Below are positions 53,072 through 61,408 of a DNA stretch of 64,000 nucleotides, one piece after another (position 1 is the first letter of the stretch; each line of letters starts with the position of its first letter). The position numbers were made by a program, and so were the translations under genes. The stretch covers positions 496,001-560,000 of the forward strand of contig CCNA01000006.1 in NCBI GenBank assembly GCA_000824805.1, read 5' to 3'. This DNA comes from Mesorhizobium sp. SOD10 (lineage in GTDB: Bacteria > Pseudomonadota > Alphaproteobacteria > Rhizobiales > Rhizobiaceae). The notes beneath the pieces are model-generated. The model did not search any database. It was given only the letters and a program-made list of their open reading frames with translations, and was not told where the DNA came from.

Positions 53072-54054
53072 CCGACATCGCGACCATGCCCCAACCTGTC
53101 TCGTTCGGCCGGCGCCTGAAGCGCTTCATGGCGGACCGGCCGCCCATTCCGCTGATCATCCTTTTGATCATCCTCGTGGTGATCCTGCAGATCCTGCGCC
53201 CCGGCATCGTCAACGAGCGCTGGATCGCCAACACGGCGAAATTCGCCATCCCGCTGGCGATCCTCGCCGGCTGTCAGACCATGACCATGCTGACCGGCGG
53301 CATCGACCTTTCCGTCGGCACGGTGGCGACGATGAGCGCCTTCATCATGGCCACGCAGATCGTCAACCAGGACCCGACGGTGGCCTTTCTGCTGGCCATG
53401 CTGCCCGCCGTGCTGATCGGCCTCGTCAACGGCATCGGCGTCGGCGTGTTCCGGGTGCATCCGCTGATCATGACGCTCGGCACCAGCCTGATCGGCACGG
53501 GCTTCCTGCAGGTCTACCAGCGCACGGTGATCGCTTCCGGCGCGAAGATCCCGGGTTTCCTCAACTGGCTGGGCACTGGCCTCACCTATGGCTTTCCCAA
53601 CGCGCTCTTCCTGTTCGTGCCGGTGGCGGTGCTGATCGTCTTCATGCTGAACCGCACCGGCTTCGGGCGCCTGCTCTACGCCGTCGGCGACAATGAGCGC
53701 GCGGCGCGCCTCTCCGGCGTCCGCTACTGGCAGGTCATCACGGCGCTCTACGTCCTCTCCAGCCTGCTCGCCGGCATCACCGGCCTGCTCTATATCGGCC
53801 TTATCAAGGCGCCCTCGCTGTCGCTCGCCGAACCGCTGGTACTGCCTTCGGTGGCAGCGGCCGTCATCGGCGGCACGTCGATCTTCGGCGGCCGCGGCGG
53901 CTACACGGGCACCATCATCGGCGCGCTGATCCTGACCGTGCTGACGACGCTGCTCACCATCCTGCAGATGCCGGAAGGCGGCCGCCGCATCCTGTTCGGC
54001 TTCATCGTGCTGTTCGTGACGGCGGCCTATCTGCGGATTGTCGAGGACCGCTGA
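53068..54054 (+). CDS. Sugar ABC transporter permease (second)
   Basis: A 328-aa RbsC-type permease: a cytoplasmic N-terminus (FGRRLKRFMADRPPI), then TMLTGGIDLSVGTVATMSAF and LLYAVGDNERAARLSGVRYW. Start GTG at 53068 overlaps the first permease stop. It ends the transporter operon 15 bp before the convergent nasA stop codon, so transcripts from both sides must terminate within coding ends; I see no strong terminator in the 15-bp gap. Confidence 0.92.
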   Translation: MTDIATMPQPVSFGRRLKRFMADRPPIPLIILLIILVVILQILRPGIVNERWIANTAKFAIPLAILAGCQTMTMLTGGIDLSVGTVATMSAFIMATQIVNQDPTVAFLLAMLPAVLIGLVNGIGVGVFRVHPLIMTLGTSLIGTGFLQVYQRTVIASGAKIPGFLNWLGTGLTYGFPNALFLFVPVAVLIVFMLNRTGFGRLLYAVGDNERAARLSGVRYWQVITALYVLSSLLAGITGLLYIGLIKAPSLSLAEPLVLPSVAAAVIGGTSIFGGRGGYTGTIIGALILTVLTTLLTILQMPEGGRRILFGFIVLFVTAAYLRIVEDR

Positions 54055-54069
54055 ACCCGCCCGTAACGG

Positions 54070-56745
54070 TCACAGCTCACTCCGCCGCCTGCACCTGGCG
54101 GGCTCGATGATCGCCCGGATCTCGGAGCGGCACGAGCCGCAATTGGTGCCGGCGCGCAGCGTCGCGCCGATTGCTTCGAGGCTGTCGCATCCGGAAGCCA
54201 CCGCCGACGCAAGCTGGTTGGCGCCGACATGGAAGCATGCACACACAACGCGGTCGATGGCCGGCATCGGCACCGGCGAGCGGCCGGATAGAAGCGCGTG
54301 GCGATCGGCCGTCGACAGCTTTTGGGGGCTGGCAAGCAGCGACACCAGCCAGTCCCGCATCGGCAGTTGGTCGGGAGCGGCGACAAGCAAGGCTTCGGCC
54401 ATGGCGCCGGCATCGTCGATGGCGGCGGCGCGATAGGCGAGCCCGCGGCGATCGGTGTATTCGAGCAGCTGATCCCGCCGCTGGACGCCGAGCAGCTTGC
54501 GCGCCAGAAGAATGCCCTGGTCCGGCGGCTCGGTACCGGTCAGCTCGTAAACCCAGCCGCCGTCGACCGCATATCGGCTCCAGTGGACGAAACCTGTCGG
54601 CCTGAGATCGCGGCGGGTGATGAGCACGCCGGCCCAGCCGGTCTCTTCCCGCACGATCCGGACCGGAACGTGCTTGAGTTCCGGCTGGCCGGAATGCGGA
54701 TCGGTGACCGGCGAGGACAACAGGCCGGCGGAAGCCCTGGCCGCGAACTGCCCGCTCCAATGCATGGGCATGAAGGCCTGGCCGCGCCGCTGTGCGTCCG
54801 CCACCCGCACCCTCGCGCGGACGAAGCCGAAGCGCGTCGAAAGCTGGGCGAGGTCGCCATCCTTGAGATGATGTGCGGCCGCATCCGCCGGATGGAGATC
54901 GACCGCAGGTTCCGGCGCGTTCGCCATCAGACGCGGCACATTCCCGGTGCGCGTCATCGTGTGCCACTGGTCGCGAAGCCGGCCGGTGTTCAGGGCAAGC
55001 GGATAGTCGGCGTCGACCGTGAAGGCCGTCGCCTCCTGCCGCACCGGCACAAAACGCACGCGGCCGTCGGGTGTTGGAAAACGGCCATTGCCGAACAATC
55101 TTGTCTGGTGCTCGCCTCGCTCCGACGCAGGCCAGTGGCGTGGCGCGAAGGCGGCGTAGCCGGCGTCGTCGAGGTCCGCCAGACCGCCGAGATCGAACAG
55201 GCGCTCGCCGTCGTTCTCGAAGGCGGAGAGCGCGGCGTGCTCCCGGAAGATCTCGGCCGGTGACTGGTAGGCGAAGGCATCGCCAAATCCCATGCGGGCG
55301 GCGACCTCGCAAATGATGCGCCAATCGGCCTTCGCTTCGCCAGGCGGCGGCAGGAACGGCCGCTGACGCGAGAGGCGCCGCTCCGAATTGGTGACTGTGC
55401 CGTCCTTCTCGCCCCAGGCAGCGGCCGGCAGCAGCACGTCCGCATAGCGCGTGGTGTCGGTGCGGGTGACATCCGAGACGGCGACGAAGTCGCATTTGGA
55501 CAGCGCCACACGCACGCGCGAAGCGTCCGGCATCGAGACCGCGGGATTTGTGCCCATGATCCACAGCGCCTTGATGCGGCCGTCGGCGACCGCCTGGAAC
55601 ATGTCCACGGCCTTCAGCCCGGCGCGGCGCGCGATGCCGGGCGCCTCCCAGAAGCGAGAGACCCGGTCGATGTTTGACTCGTCCGCGAAGTCCATATGCG
55701 CAGCGAGCTGGTTCGCCAGACCTCCCACCTCGCGGCCGCCCATGGCGTTCGGCTGGCCGGTGACCGAGAACGGCCCCATGCCGGGCTTGCCGATGCGGCC
55801 GGTGGCGAGATGGCAGTTGATGATGGCGTTGACCTTGTCGGTGCCATGCGCCGACTGGTTGACGCCCTGGCTGTAGACGGTGACGGTCCGCTCGGTGCCG
55901 GCGAAGAGATCGTAGAAGGCCTCGACGTCGGCGGCCGCCAATCCGCAGCCTTTGGCGACACGCGCGATCGACGGCGCATCGGCGCCGGCCAGCGCGGCTG
56001 CGGCGTCGAAGCCGGACGTATGCTCGCGGATGAAGTCTAGATCGATCTTTCCGCTGTGGACGAGATGCGCGAACAGGCCGCTGAACAAGAGCACGTCCGT
56101 GCCGGGATCGAGCGCCAAGTGCAGATCGCATTCGTCGGCCGTGGCGGTGCGGCGCGGGTCGATGACGACGATTTTCGTCCCACGCTCCCTGCGCGCCGTA
56201 AGCATCCGCTGGTAGAGGACGGGATGGCACCATGCGGTGTTGGAGCCGGTGAGCACGATGAGATCGGCGCACTCGAAATCCTCATAGACGCCAGGAACGA
56301 TGTCCTCGCCGAAAGCGCGGCGGTGGCCGGCGACGGACGAGGCCATGCAGAGTCGCGAATTGGTGTCGATATTGGCCGAACCGATGAAGCCCTTCATCAG
56401 CTTGTTGGCGACGTAATAATCCTCGGTGAGCAATTGCCCGGAGACGTAGAAGGCGACCGAATCCGGCCCATGCTCGACAATCGCCCGCGAGAGTTTTGCG
56501 GCCACAAGGTCGAGCGCTTCGCCCCAACTCGCGGGCTTGCCGCCGATTTCGGGGTAAAGCAAACGGCCTTTGAGGCCGAGCGTCTCGCCGAGCGCGGCAC
56601 CCTTCGAGCAGAGCCGGCCGAAATTGGCCGGATGCTCGGGGTCGCCGCGGAGGGTTGTCTTGCCGTCCGCGGCGACCTTGGCCAGCACGCCGCAGCCCAC
56701 CCCGCAATAGGGGCAGGTGGTCCTCACCTCGCGTGCTTTTTCCAT
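54070..56745 (-). CDS. nasA: Assimilatory nitrate reductase catalytic subunit
   Basis: An 891-aa molybdenum (bis-MGD) oxidoreductase that reduces nitrate to nitrite in the cytoplasm. The N-terminal [4Fe-4S] motif CPYCGVGCG with a later Cys (RLCSKG) is at residues 11-50, the molybdopterin fold follows (SNTAWCHPVLYQRM, AVSMPDASRV), and the MGD-binding C-terminal domain includes NTGRLRDQWHTMTRTG. The final 70 residues form a BFD-like [2Fe-2S] domain (CACFHVG ... TNCGSCRSEI). It lies 3 bp after nirD, last gene of the operon. No separate reductase subunit is visible nearby. Confidence 0.95.
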   Translation of the reverse strand: MEKAREVRTTCPYCGVGCGVLAKVAADGKTTLRGDPEHPANFGRLCSKGAALGETLGLKGRLLYPEIGGKPASWGEALDLVAAKLSRAIVEHGPDSVAFYVSGQLLTEDYYVANKLMKGFIGSANIDTNSRLCMASSVAGHRRAFGEDIVPGVYEDFECADLIVLTGSNTAWCHPVLYQRMLTARRERGTKIVVIDPRRTATADECDLHLALDPGTDVLLFSGLFAHLVHSGKIDLDFIREHTSGFDAAAALAGADAPSIARVAKGCGLAAADVEAFYDLFAGTERTVTVYSQGVNQSAHGTDKVNAIINCHLATGRIGKPGMGPFSVTGQPNAMGGREVGGLANQLAAHMDFADESNIDRVSRFWEAPGIARRAGLKAVDMFQAVADGRIKALWIMGTNPAVSMPDASRVRVALSKCDFVAVSDVTRTDTTRYADVLLPAAAWGEKDGTVTNSERRLSRQRPFLPPPGEAKADWRIICEVAARMGFGDAFAYQSPAEIFREHAALSAFENDGERLFDLGGLADLDDAGYAAFAPRHWPASERGEHQTRLFGNGRFPTPDGRVRFVPVRQEATAFTVDADYPLALNTGRLRDQWHTMTRTGNVPRLMANAPEPAVDLHPADAAAHHLKDGDLAQLSTRFGFVRARVRVADAQRRGQAFMPMHWSGQFAARASAGLLSSPVTDPHSGQPELKHVPVRIVREETGWAGVLITRRDLRPTGFVHWSRYAVDGGWVYELTGTEPPDQGILLARKLLGVQRRDQLLEYTDRRGLAYRAAAIDDAGAMAEALLVAAPDQLPMRDWLVSLLASPQKLSTADRHALLSGRSPVPMPAIDRVVCACFHVGANQLASAVASGCDSLEAIGATLRAGTNCGSCRSEIRAIIEPARCRRRSEL

Positions 56746-56748
56746 GCC

Positions 56749-57078
56749 TCAGGCTGCTTTCGAAGCCAGCGCTTCGAGCGCGATGAAGAGCCGTTCGCCC
56801 TCAACCTTGACCGGGATCGTCCTGACCGAACCTTCGTCGGCGCCGAGCGCTTTGCCGGTCTCCAGCGAGATCACCCAGTTGTGCAGCGGGCAGGTCACCG
56901 CCGCACCATGGACGATGCCCTGGCTGAGCGGCCCGCCCTTGTGCGGACAGTGGTCGTCGATGGCAAAGACCTGGTCGTCCGCGGTGCGGAAGACCGCGAC
57001 CTTGCCTTGCGGGGTGGCCACGCAGCGCGCGCCGCGCGTCGGAATGTCGGTTATGGAGCCGATTGCAATCCAGTTCAT
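56749..57078 (-). CDS. nirD: Nitrite reductase small subunit
   Basis: A 109-aa Rieske-fold subunit of cytoplasmic NAD(P)H-nitrite reductase. Unlike many NirD proteins, it retains the Rieske cluster ligands CPH and CPLH (DDHCPHKGGPLSQ, TCPLHNWVISLETG), so it could carry a [2Fe-2S] cluster. ATG at 57078 (MNWIAIG). It starts 1 bp past the nirB stop codon and ends 3 bp before nasA. Confidence 0.93.
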   Translation of the reverse strand: MNWIAIGSITDIPTRGARCVATPQGKVAVFRTADDQVFAIDDHCPHKGGPLSQGIVHGAAVTCPLHNWVISLETGKALGADEGSVRTIPVKVEGERLFIALEALASKAA

Positions 57079-57079
57079 A

Positions 57080-59530
57080 TCATTCCGCCGCCTCAGCGAA
57101 GCCGACCGTGGCAAGTGGCCGGAACTCGTGCTTGTCCTTGCCGGAGACGCGCTCCGACCACGGGTCGACCTGCGCGAATTTCTGGGAAAAGACGAAGCGC
57201 TCGAAATAGGCGCGGCGCTTCTCGACGTCGTCCAGGATCTGCTTCTTGATCTCGGCGGTGCCGACGCGCTTGGCCCATTTGTAGATGCGCTCCAGATAGC
57301 GCGCCTGCTCGCGATACATCTGGACGAGCGCCACGATCACCTCCAGCGCCTCGTCCTCGGTCTTCACCAGGCCGAGCACTTCGGTGCCCTTGATATCGAG
57401 GCCGGCGGCGCCCGCAAAGTGGATCTCGTAGCCGCTGTCGACACAGACCACGCCGACATCCTTGCAGGTTGCTTCCGCGCAATTGCGCGGGCATCCCGAG
57501 ACCGCCATCTTGACCTTGGCCGGAGTCCAGGAGCCCCACATGAATTTCTCGATGCGGATGCCAAGTCCCGTCGAATCCTGCGTGCCGAAGCGGCACCAGT
57601 CGGAGCCGACGCAGGTCTTCACCGTGCGCAAGCCCTTGGCATAGGCATGGCCGGAGACGAAGCCGGCCTTGCCGAGATCGGCCCACACCGCCGGCAGGTC
57701 CTCCTTGCGGATGCCCAGCATGTCGATGCGCTGGCCGCCGGTCACCTTCACGGTCGGGATGCGGAACTTGTCGACCACGTCGGCGATCGCACGCAATTCG
57801 CTGGCGCTGGTCACCCCGCCCCAAATGCGCGGCACGACCGAATAGGTGCCGTCCTTCTGGATGTTGGCGTGCACGCGCTCGTTGATGAAGCGCGACTGAT
57901 AATCGTCGGCATATTGGTCCGGCCAGTCGCAGACGAGATAGTAGTTGAGCGCCGGCCGGCATTTCGCGCAGCCGCAGGAGGTCTTCCACTCGAGTTCCTG
58001 CATGATGGCGGGGATCGTCTTCAGGCCCTTCGCCTTGATCAGACGCCGCACGTCGTCATGGCCAAGCGTCGTGCAGCCGCACATGGGCTGCACTGCCGCC
58101 GGATTGTAGGCCTCGCCCAGCGTGAGCTTCAGGAGCTGTTCGACGAGACCCGTGCACGAACCACATGAGGCCGAGGCCTTGGTATGGGCGCGCACGTCGT
58201 CGAGGCCGGTCAGGCCCTTGGTTGTGATCGCGCCGGTGATCTTGCCCTTGCAGACGCCGTTGCAGCCGCAGATTTCCGCATCATCCGCCAGTGCCGCAAC
58301 GGCCGCCAAAGGGTCCGAGGAAGCGCCTCCCTGGAACGCCTGTCCGAAGATCAGCGTGTCCCGCATCTGAGAGATGTCGGTCGCCTTCTTCTTGAGGTCG
58401 TTGAACCAGGCGCCGTCGGTCGTTTCGCCGAACAGCACCGTGCCGATGATGCGGTTGTCCTGCAGCACGACGCGCTTGTAGATGCCGGCAGACGCGTCAC
58501 GCAGGATGATCTCCTCGCGATCGTCGCCGTCGGCGAAGTCGCCCAGCGAATAGAGGTCGATGCCGGTGACCTTGAGCTTGGTCGGCGTGTCGGAGTGGAC
58601 GAAGCGCTTGTCCTCGCCATCCGCCAGCCTGGCAGCCGCGACACGGGCCATCTCGTAAAGAGGCGCGACCAGCCCGTAGACATGGCCGCCGACCTCGGCG
58701 CATTCGCCGAGCGCCATGATCGCAGGATCGGACGTCTGCATGCGATCGTCGACGACAATGCCGCGATTCACCTCCAGCCCGGCTTCCTTGGCAAGCGCGC
58801 TGTTCGGACGGATGCCGACCGCCATCACGACGAGCGTTGCGGGAATGATCGTGCCGTCCATAAGCTCGACGCCCTCGACCTTGCCGTTGCCGACAATTGC
58901 CTTGGTGTTGGCCTTGGTAATCACCTTGATGCCGCGCGCCTCGACGGCTTTCTGCAGCAGGTAGCCGGCGGCGGGATCGAGCTGGCGTTCCATCAGCGTC
59001 GGCATGACGTGCAGCACGGTGACGTCCATGCCGCGCTCCTTCAGCCCGGCAGCGGCCTCAAGGCCGAGCAGGCCGCCGCCGATGACGATCGCCTTGGCGC
59101 GCGACTGGGCGGCAAGCAGCATGGCGTTGACGTCGTCGAGGTCGCGGTAGCTGAGCACGCCGGGCAGGTCCTTGCCCGGCACCGGGATGATGAAGGGCAC
59201 CGAGCCGGTGGCGATGACGAGCCTGTCGTAGCTCTCGGTCACGCCGTGGTCCGAGGTGACGGTCTTGGCCTCCCTGTCGATGGCGACGATCCGGTGGCCC
59301 TTGTAGAGGGTGATGCCGTGCTTGATGTACCAGCCGTCGCCATGAATGACGATTTCCTCGAATTCCTTCTCGCCCGAAAGCACCGGCGACAGCATGATGC
59401 GGTCGTAGTTCACGCGCGGCTCGGCGTTGAAGATGGTGACGCTGTAGCGGTCGGGGGCTGCCTCCAGCAGGTGCTCCAGCATCCTGCCCGGCGCCATGCC
59501 GTTGCCGATGATGACGAGTTTTTCGCTCAT
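57080..59530 (-). CDS. nirB: NAD(P)H-nitrite reductase large subunit
   Basis: An 816-aa enzyme reducing nitrite to ammonium. Domains in order: FAD/NAD(P)H oxidoreductase (KLVIIGNGMAPGRMLEHLLE at the start, GGGLLGLEAAAGLKERGMDV near residue 150); two BFD-like [2Fe-2S] regions from about residue 415 (CGCNGVCKG, SCGSCTGLV); then the siroheme/[4Fe-4S] sulfite-reductase-like core with its Cys ligands (CVGSDWCRFG, GCPRNCAEATC). All cluster motifs are intact. Siroheme synthesis genes are not in the window. Confidence 0.95.
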   Translation of the reverse strand: MSEKLVIIGNGMAPGRMLEHLLEAAPDRYSVTIFNAEPRVNYDRIMLSPVLSGEKEFEEIVIHGDGWYIKHGITLYKGHRIVAIDREAKTVTSDHGVTESYDRLVIATGSVPFIIPVPGKDLPGVLSYRDLDDVNAMLLAAQSRAKAIVIGGGLLGLEAAAGLKERGMDVTVLHVMPTLMERQLDPAAGYLLQKAVEARGIKVITKANTKAIVGNGKVEGVELMDGTIIPATLVVMAVGIRPNSALAKEAGLEVNRGIVVDDRMQTSDPAIMALGECAEVGGHVYGLVAPLYEMARVAAARLADGEDKRFVHSDTPTKLKVTGIDLYSLGDFADGDDREEIILRDASAGIYKRVVLQDNRIIGTVLFGETTDGAWFNDLKKKATDISQMRDTLIFGQAFQGGASSDPLAAVAALADDAEICGCNGVCKGKITGAITTKGLTGLDDVRAHTKASASCGSCTGLVEQLLKLTLGEAYNPAAVQPMCGCTTLGHDDVRRLIKAKGLKTIPAIMQELEWKTSCGCAKCRPALNYYLVCDWPDQYADDYQSRFINERVHANIQKDGTYSVVPRIWGGVTSASELRAIADVVDKFRIPTVKVTGGQRIDMLGIRKEDLPAVWADLGKAGFVSGHAYAKGLRTVKTCVGSDWCRFGTQDSTGLGIRIEKFMWGSWTPAKVKMAVSGCPRNCAEATCKDVGVVCVDSGYEIHFAGAAGLDIKGTEVLGLVKTEDEALEVIVALVQMYREQARYLERIYKWAKRVGTAEIKKQILDDVEKRRAYFERFVFSQKFAQVDPWSERVSGKDKHEFRPLATVGFAEAAE

Positions 59531-59547
59531 GTCCGGTCAGCTCCGAT

Positions 59548-60849
59548 CTATTCCGCGGCGTAGGAAAGGGACGGGCTCTTGACCTCGGCCGCGCGTTCCA
59601 TCCGGCGGATGGTGACATGCATCCAGACGAGGCAGGAGACGACGATGAGGAAGAGCAGCATGAAGCAGCTCGACCAGACGCCGGTGAGGTCGTTCAGCGC
59701 GCCGAAGGCGATCGGCAGGATGAAGCCGCCGAGACCGCCGATCATGCCGACGACACCGCCGACCGCGCCGACGCTCTGTGGGTAATAGGCCGGGATGTGC
59801 TTGTAGACGGCTGCCTTGCCGAGGCTCATGAAGAAGCCGAGCACGCAGGCGACGGCGATGAAGGCGAGCGGGCCGATCTCGACATGGAAGGGGATCGGCC
59901 CGCTGATGCCGCGCACGACATAGTCTGCCGAGGGGAGAGACAGAACAAGCGTCGCGACGGCACAAACGCTGAAGGTCCAGTAGAGCACGGTGCGGGCGCC
60001 GATGCGGTCGGAAAGCACGCCGCCATAGGCGCGGAAGACGCTGGCCGGGATCGAATAGGCGGCGCCGATCATTCCGGCGGTGGCGATGCCGAAGCCGTAG
60101 ACGCCGATGAGATAGCGCGGCAGCCAGAGCGACAGCGCCACGAACGCGCCGAAAGAAAAGAAGTAGTAGAAGGCGAAGCGCCAGACCTGCAGGTTCTTCA
60201 GCGGCGCGAATTCCTGCCAGAAGCTCCTCGCGGGCATCGCCTTGCCGGCGCGACGTTCGCGGATGACCGGATCGTCGCTGGTGGTGAGCCAGAACACGAT
60301 CGCCATCACGACCAAGGCAGCGGCCCAGATCAGCGCCACCGACTGCCAGCCCCAGGCAAGCAGCACGAGCGGTGCCAGGAACTTAGTGACCGCCGCGCCG
60401 ACATTGCCGACGCCGAAAATGCCGAGCGCGGTGCCCTGTTTCCCGGCTGGGAAGAAGCGCGAGACATAGGCGACGCCGACCGCGAAGGAGCCGCCGGCTA
60501 GCCCGACACCGAGCGCGGCGAGCAGCATCTGCCCATAGGTATGCGCGAAGGCGAGCAGGAAAGTCGCGACCGCTGCCGCCAGCATGGTGAGCGTGTAGAC
60601 GAGGCGGCCGCCGTAACGGTCGGTCCAGACGCCGAGCACCATGCGCACGAGCGAGCCGGTGAGGATCGGCGTGCCGACGAGCAGGCCGAACTCGGTCTCG
60701 TTGAGCCCAAGCTCCTGCTTGATGCGCACGCCGATGATGGAAAAGATCGTCCACACCGCAAAGCAGACGGTGAAGGCGATGGTGGACATGACAAGCGCCT
60801 GCCGGGAGCTACTGTCCTGGCTTTGCGCGGCTGGGAGGTTTGCGGTCAT
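59548..60849 (-). CDS. narK: Nitrate/nitrite MFS transporter, NarK type
   Basis: A 433-aa permease with 12 hydrophobic segments. The nitrate-porter signatures are clear: GVRIKQELGLNETEFGLLVG, the GLAGGSFAVGVAYVSRFFP motif (nitrate signature 1), and GFFMSLGKAAVYKHIPAYYP with GGLGGFILPIAFG (signature 2). The conserved Arg residues in TM2 and TM8 regions (LVRMVLGVWTDRYGG, FRAYGGVLSDRIG) bind nitrate. It probably imports nitrate for the reductases downstream. Starts 64 bp after the 57-aa membrane protein gene. Confidence 0.93.
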   Translation of the reverse strand: MTANLPAAQSQDSSSRQALVMSTIAFTVCFAVWTIFSIIGVRIKQELGLNETEFGLLVGTPILTGSLVRMVLGVWTDRYGGRLVYTLTMLAAAVATFLLAFAHTYGQMLLAALGVGLAGGSFAVGVAYVSRFFPAGKQGTALGIFGVGNVGAAVTKFLAPLVLLAWGWQSVALIWAAALVVMAIVFWLTTSDDPVIRERRAGKAMPARSFWQEFAPLKNLQVWRFAFYYFFSFGAFVALSLWLPRYLIGVYGFGIATAGMIGAAYSIPASVFRAYGGVLSDRIGARTVLYWTFSVCAVATLVLSLPSADYVVRGISGPIPFHVEIGPLAFIAVACVLGFFMSLGKAAVYKHIPAYYPQSVGAVGGVVGMIGGLGGFILPIAFGALNDLTGVWSSCFMLLFLIVVSCLVWMHVTIRRMERAAEVKSPSLSYAAE

Positions 60850-60913
60850 GGTCGGCTCCGGTTTGCGGCGTGGGAGGCACCGCGTGTTGTGTTGGTCAAA
60901 GGCGCGGCATCGG

Positions 60914-61087
60914 TCAGCGCGGCGAGAGCGGGCCTTGCGCGGTCACTTGCGGACCTTTGCCCTCGGTTTCGTGATTGGCCGGGAACAGCAGCAGCGCCGC
61001 GATGAACAGCGCCGCCGTCAGCACGCTGCTCGCCAGGAAATCGAGGCGGGTGAAATCCTTGAGCGAGGATCCGATCCATCTGGTCAT
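60914..61087 (-). CDS. Small single-span membrane protein of the nas operon
   Basis: A 57-aa protein: a short cytoplasmic N-terminus (MTRWIGSSLKDFTRLDFLAS), one membrane helix (VLTAALFIAALLLFPA), and a charged periplasmic tail (NHETEGKGPQVTAQGP). GGAG lies six bases before the ATG. It is the first gene after the attenuator leader and so is under NasT control. I do not know a function; assisting NarK is conceivable. Confidence 0.7.
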   Translation of the reverse strand: MTRWIGSSLKDFTRLDFLASSVLTAALFIAALLLFPANHETEGKGPQVTAQGPLSPR

Positions 61088-61108
61088 CGTCGTCTCCGGT
61101 CCAAAACG

Positions 61109-61175
61109 AAAAAAACTGCCGTCCAGGCCTCTCGCGTCCGTACATCCGGGATCGCGTGGTGACCTGAAGCGGCAG
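61109..61175 (-). terminator. Leader terminator (attenuator) of the nas operon
   Basis: On the minus strand, CTGCCG plus CAGG (61175-61163) pair with CCTG plus CGGCAG (61127-61116), enclosing about 35 nt, followed by seven T residues (61115-61109). It stops transcription 22 bp before the first gene unless blocked. Its 5' arm includes the 3' arm of ANTAR hairpin P2, so the two structures exclude each other. Confidence 0.8.
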
Positions 61176-61205
61176 CTTTGCCTGTGGCGCCCGCCATTGG
61201 ACGCC
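61171..61205 (-). promoter_or_regulatory. Tandem hexaloop hairpins, NasT (ANTAR) RNA target
   Basis: P1 (61205-61186): stem GGCGUCC/GGGCGCC with hexaloop AAUGGC. Three nt later P2 (61182-61171): stem GGC/GCC with hexaloop AAAGCU. Both loops have A at position 1 and G at position 4, the rule known for ANTAR-domain targets. P2 is short and would need protein binding for stability. NasT binding should favour P1-P2 and prevent the terminator from forming. Confidence 0.78.
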
Positions 61206-61240
61206 TGTTCCATTGCCCGCGAAAGGGCTCGATTATTTCA

Positions 61241-61258
61241 AAGCACGAAGCGTGCCAG
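61241..61258 (-). promoter_or_regulatory. Sigma-54 type promoter of the nas operon
   Basis: CTGGCACGCTTCGTGCTT on the minus strand: GG and GC elements with exactly 10 bp between, one mismatch to TGGCAC-N5-TTGC. The predicted start lies near 61230, leaving a leader of about 140 nt that contains the switch. It fits nitrogen control through RpoN and NtrC. Confidence 0.7.
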
Positions 61259-61375
61259 TTTCGCGCGGAAGCCGAAACTCACGGAAAATCAACGAATTGG
61301 GAGTTTTGACCCTCGGCCACGCCGAGCGGCGGCGCGGTCAAACATTGATCAACGGCATGGACATGCCGCTTAATC

Positions 61376-61391
61376 TTTGTGCAATGCACAA
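61376..61391. promoter_or_regulatory. Palindrome upstream of the sigma-54 promoter, candidate activator site
   Basis: TTGTGCAATGCACAA (61377-61391) is a palindrome of 7-bp arms around one base, about 120 bp upstream of the sigma-54 element, where NtrC-type enhancers usually lie. TTTGTGCAATGC also occurs at 63260-63271 before nasT. Confidence 0.5.
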
Positions 61392-61408
61392 GAATGGCGC
61401 GCAAACGA

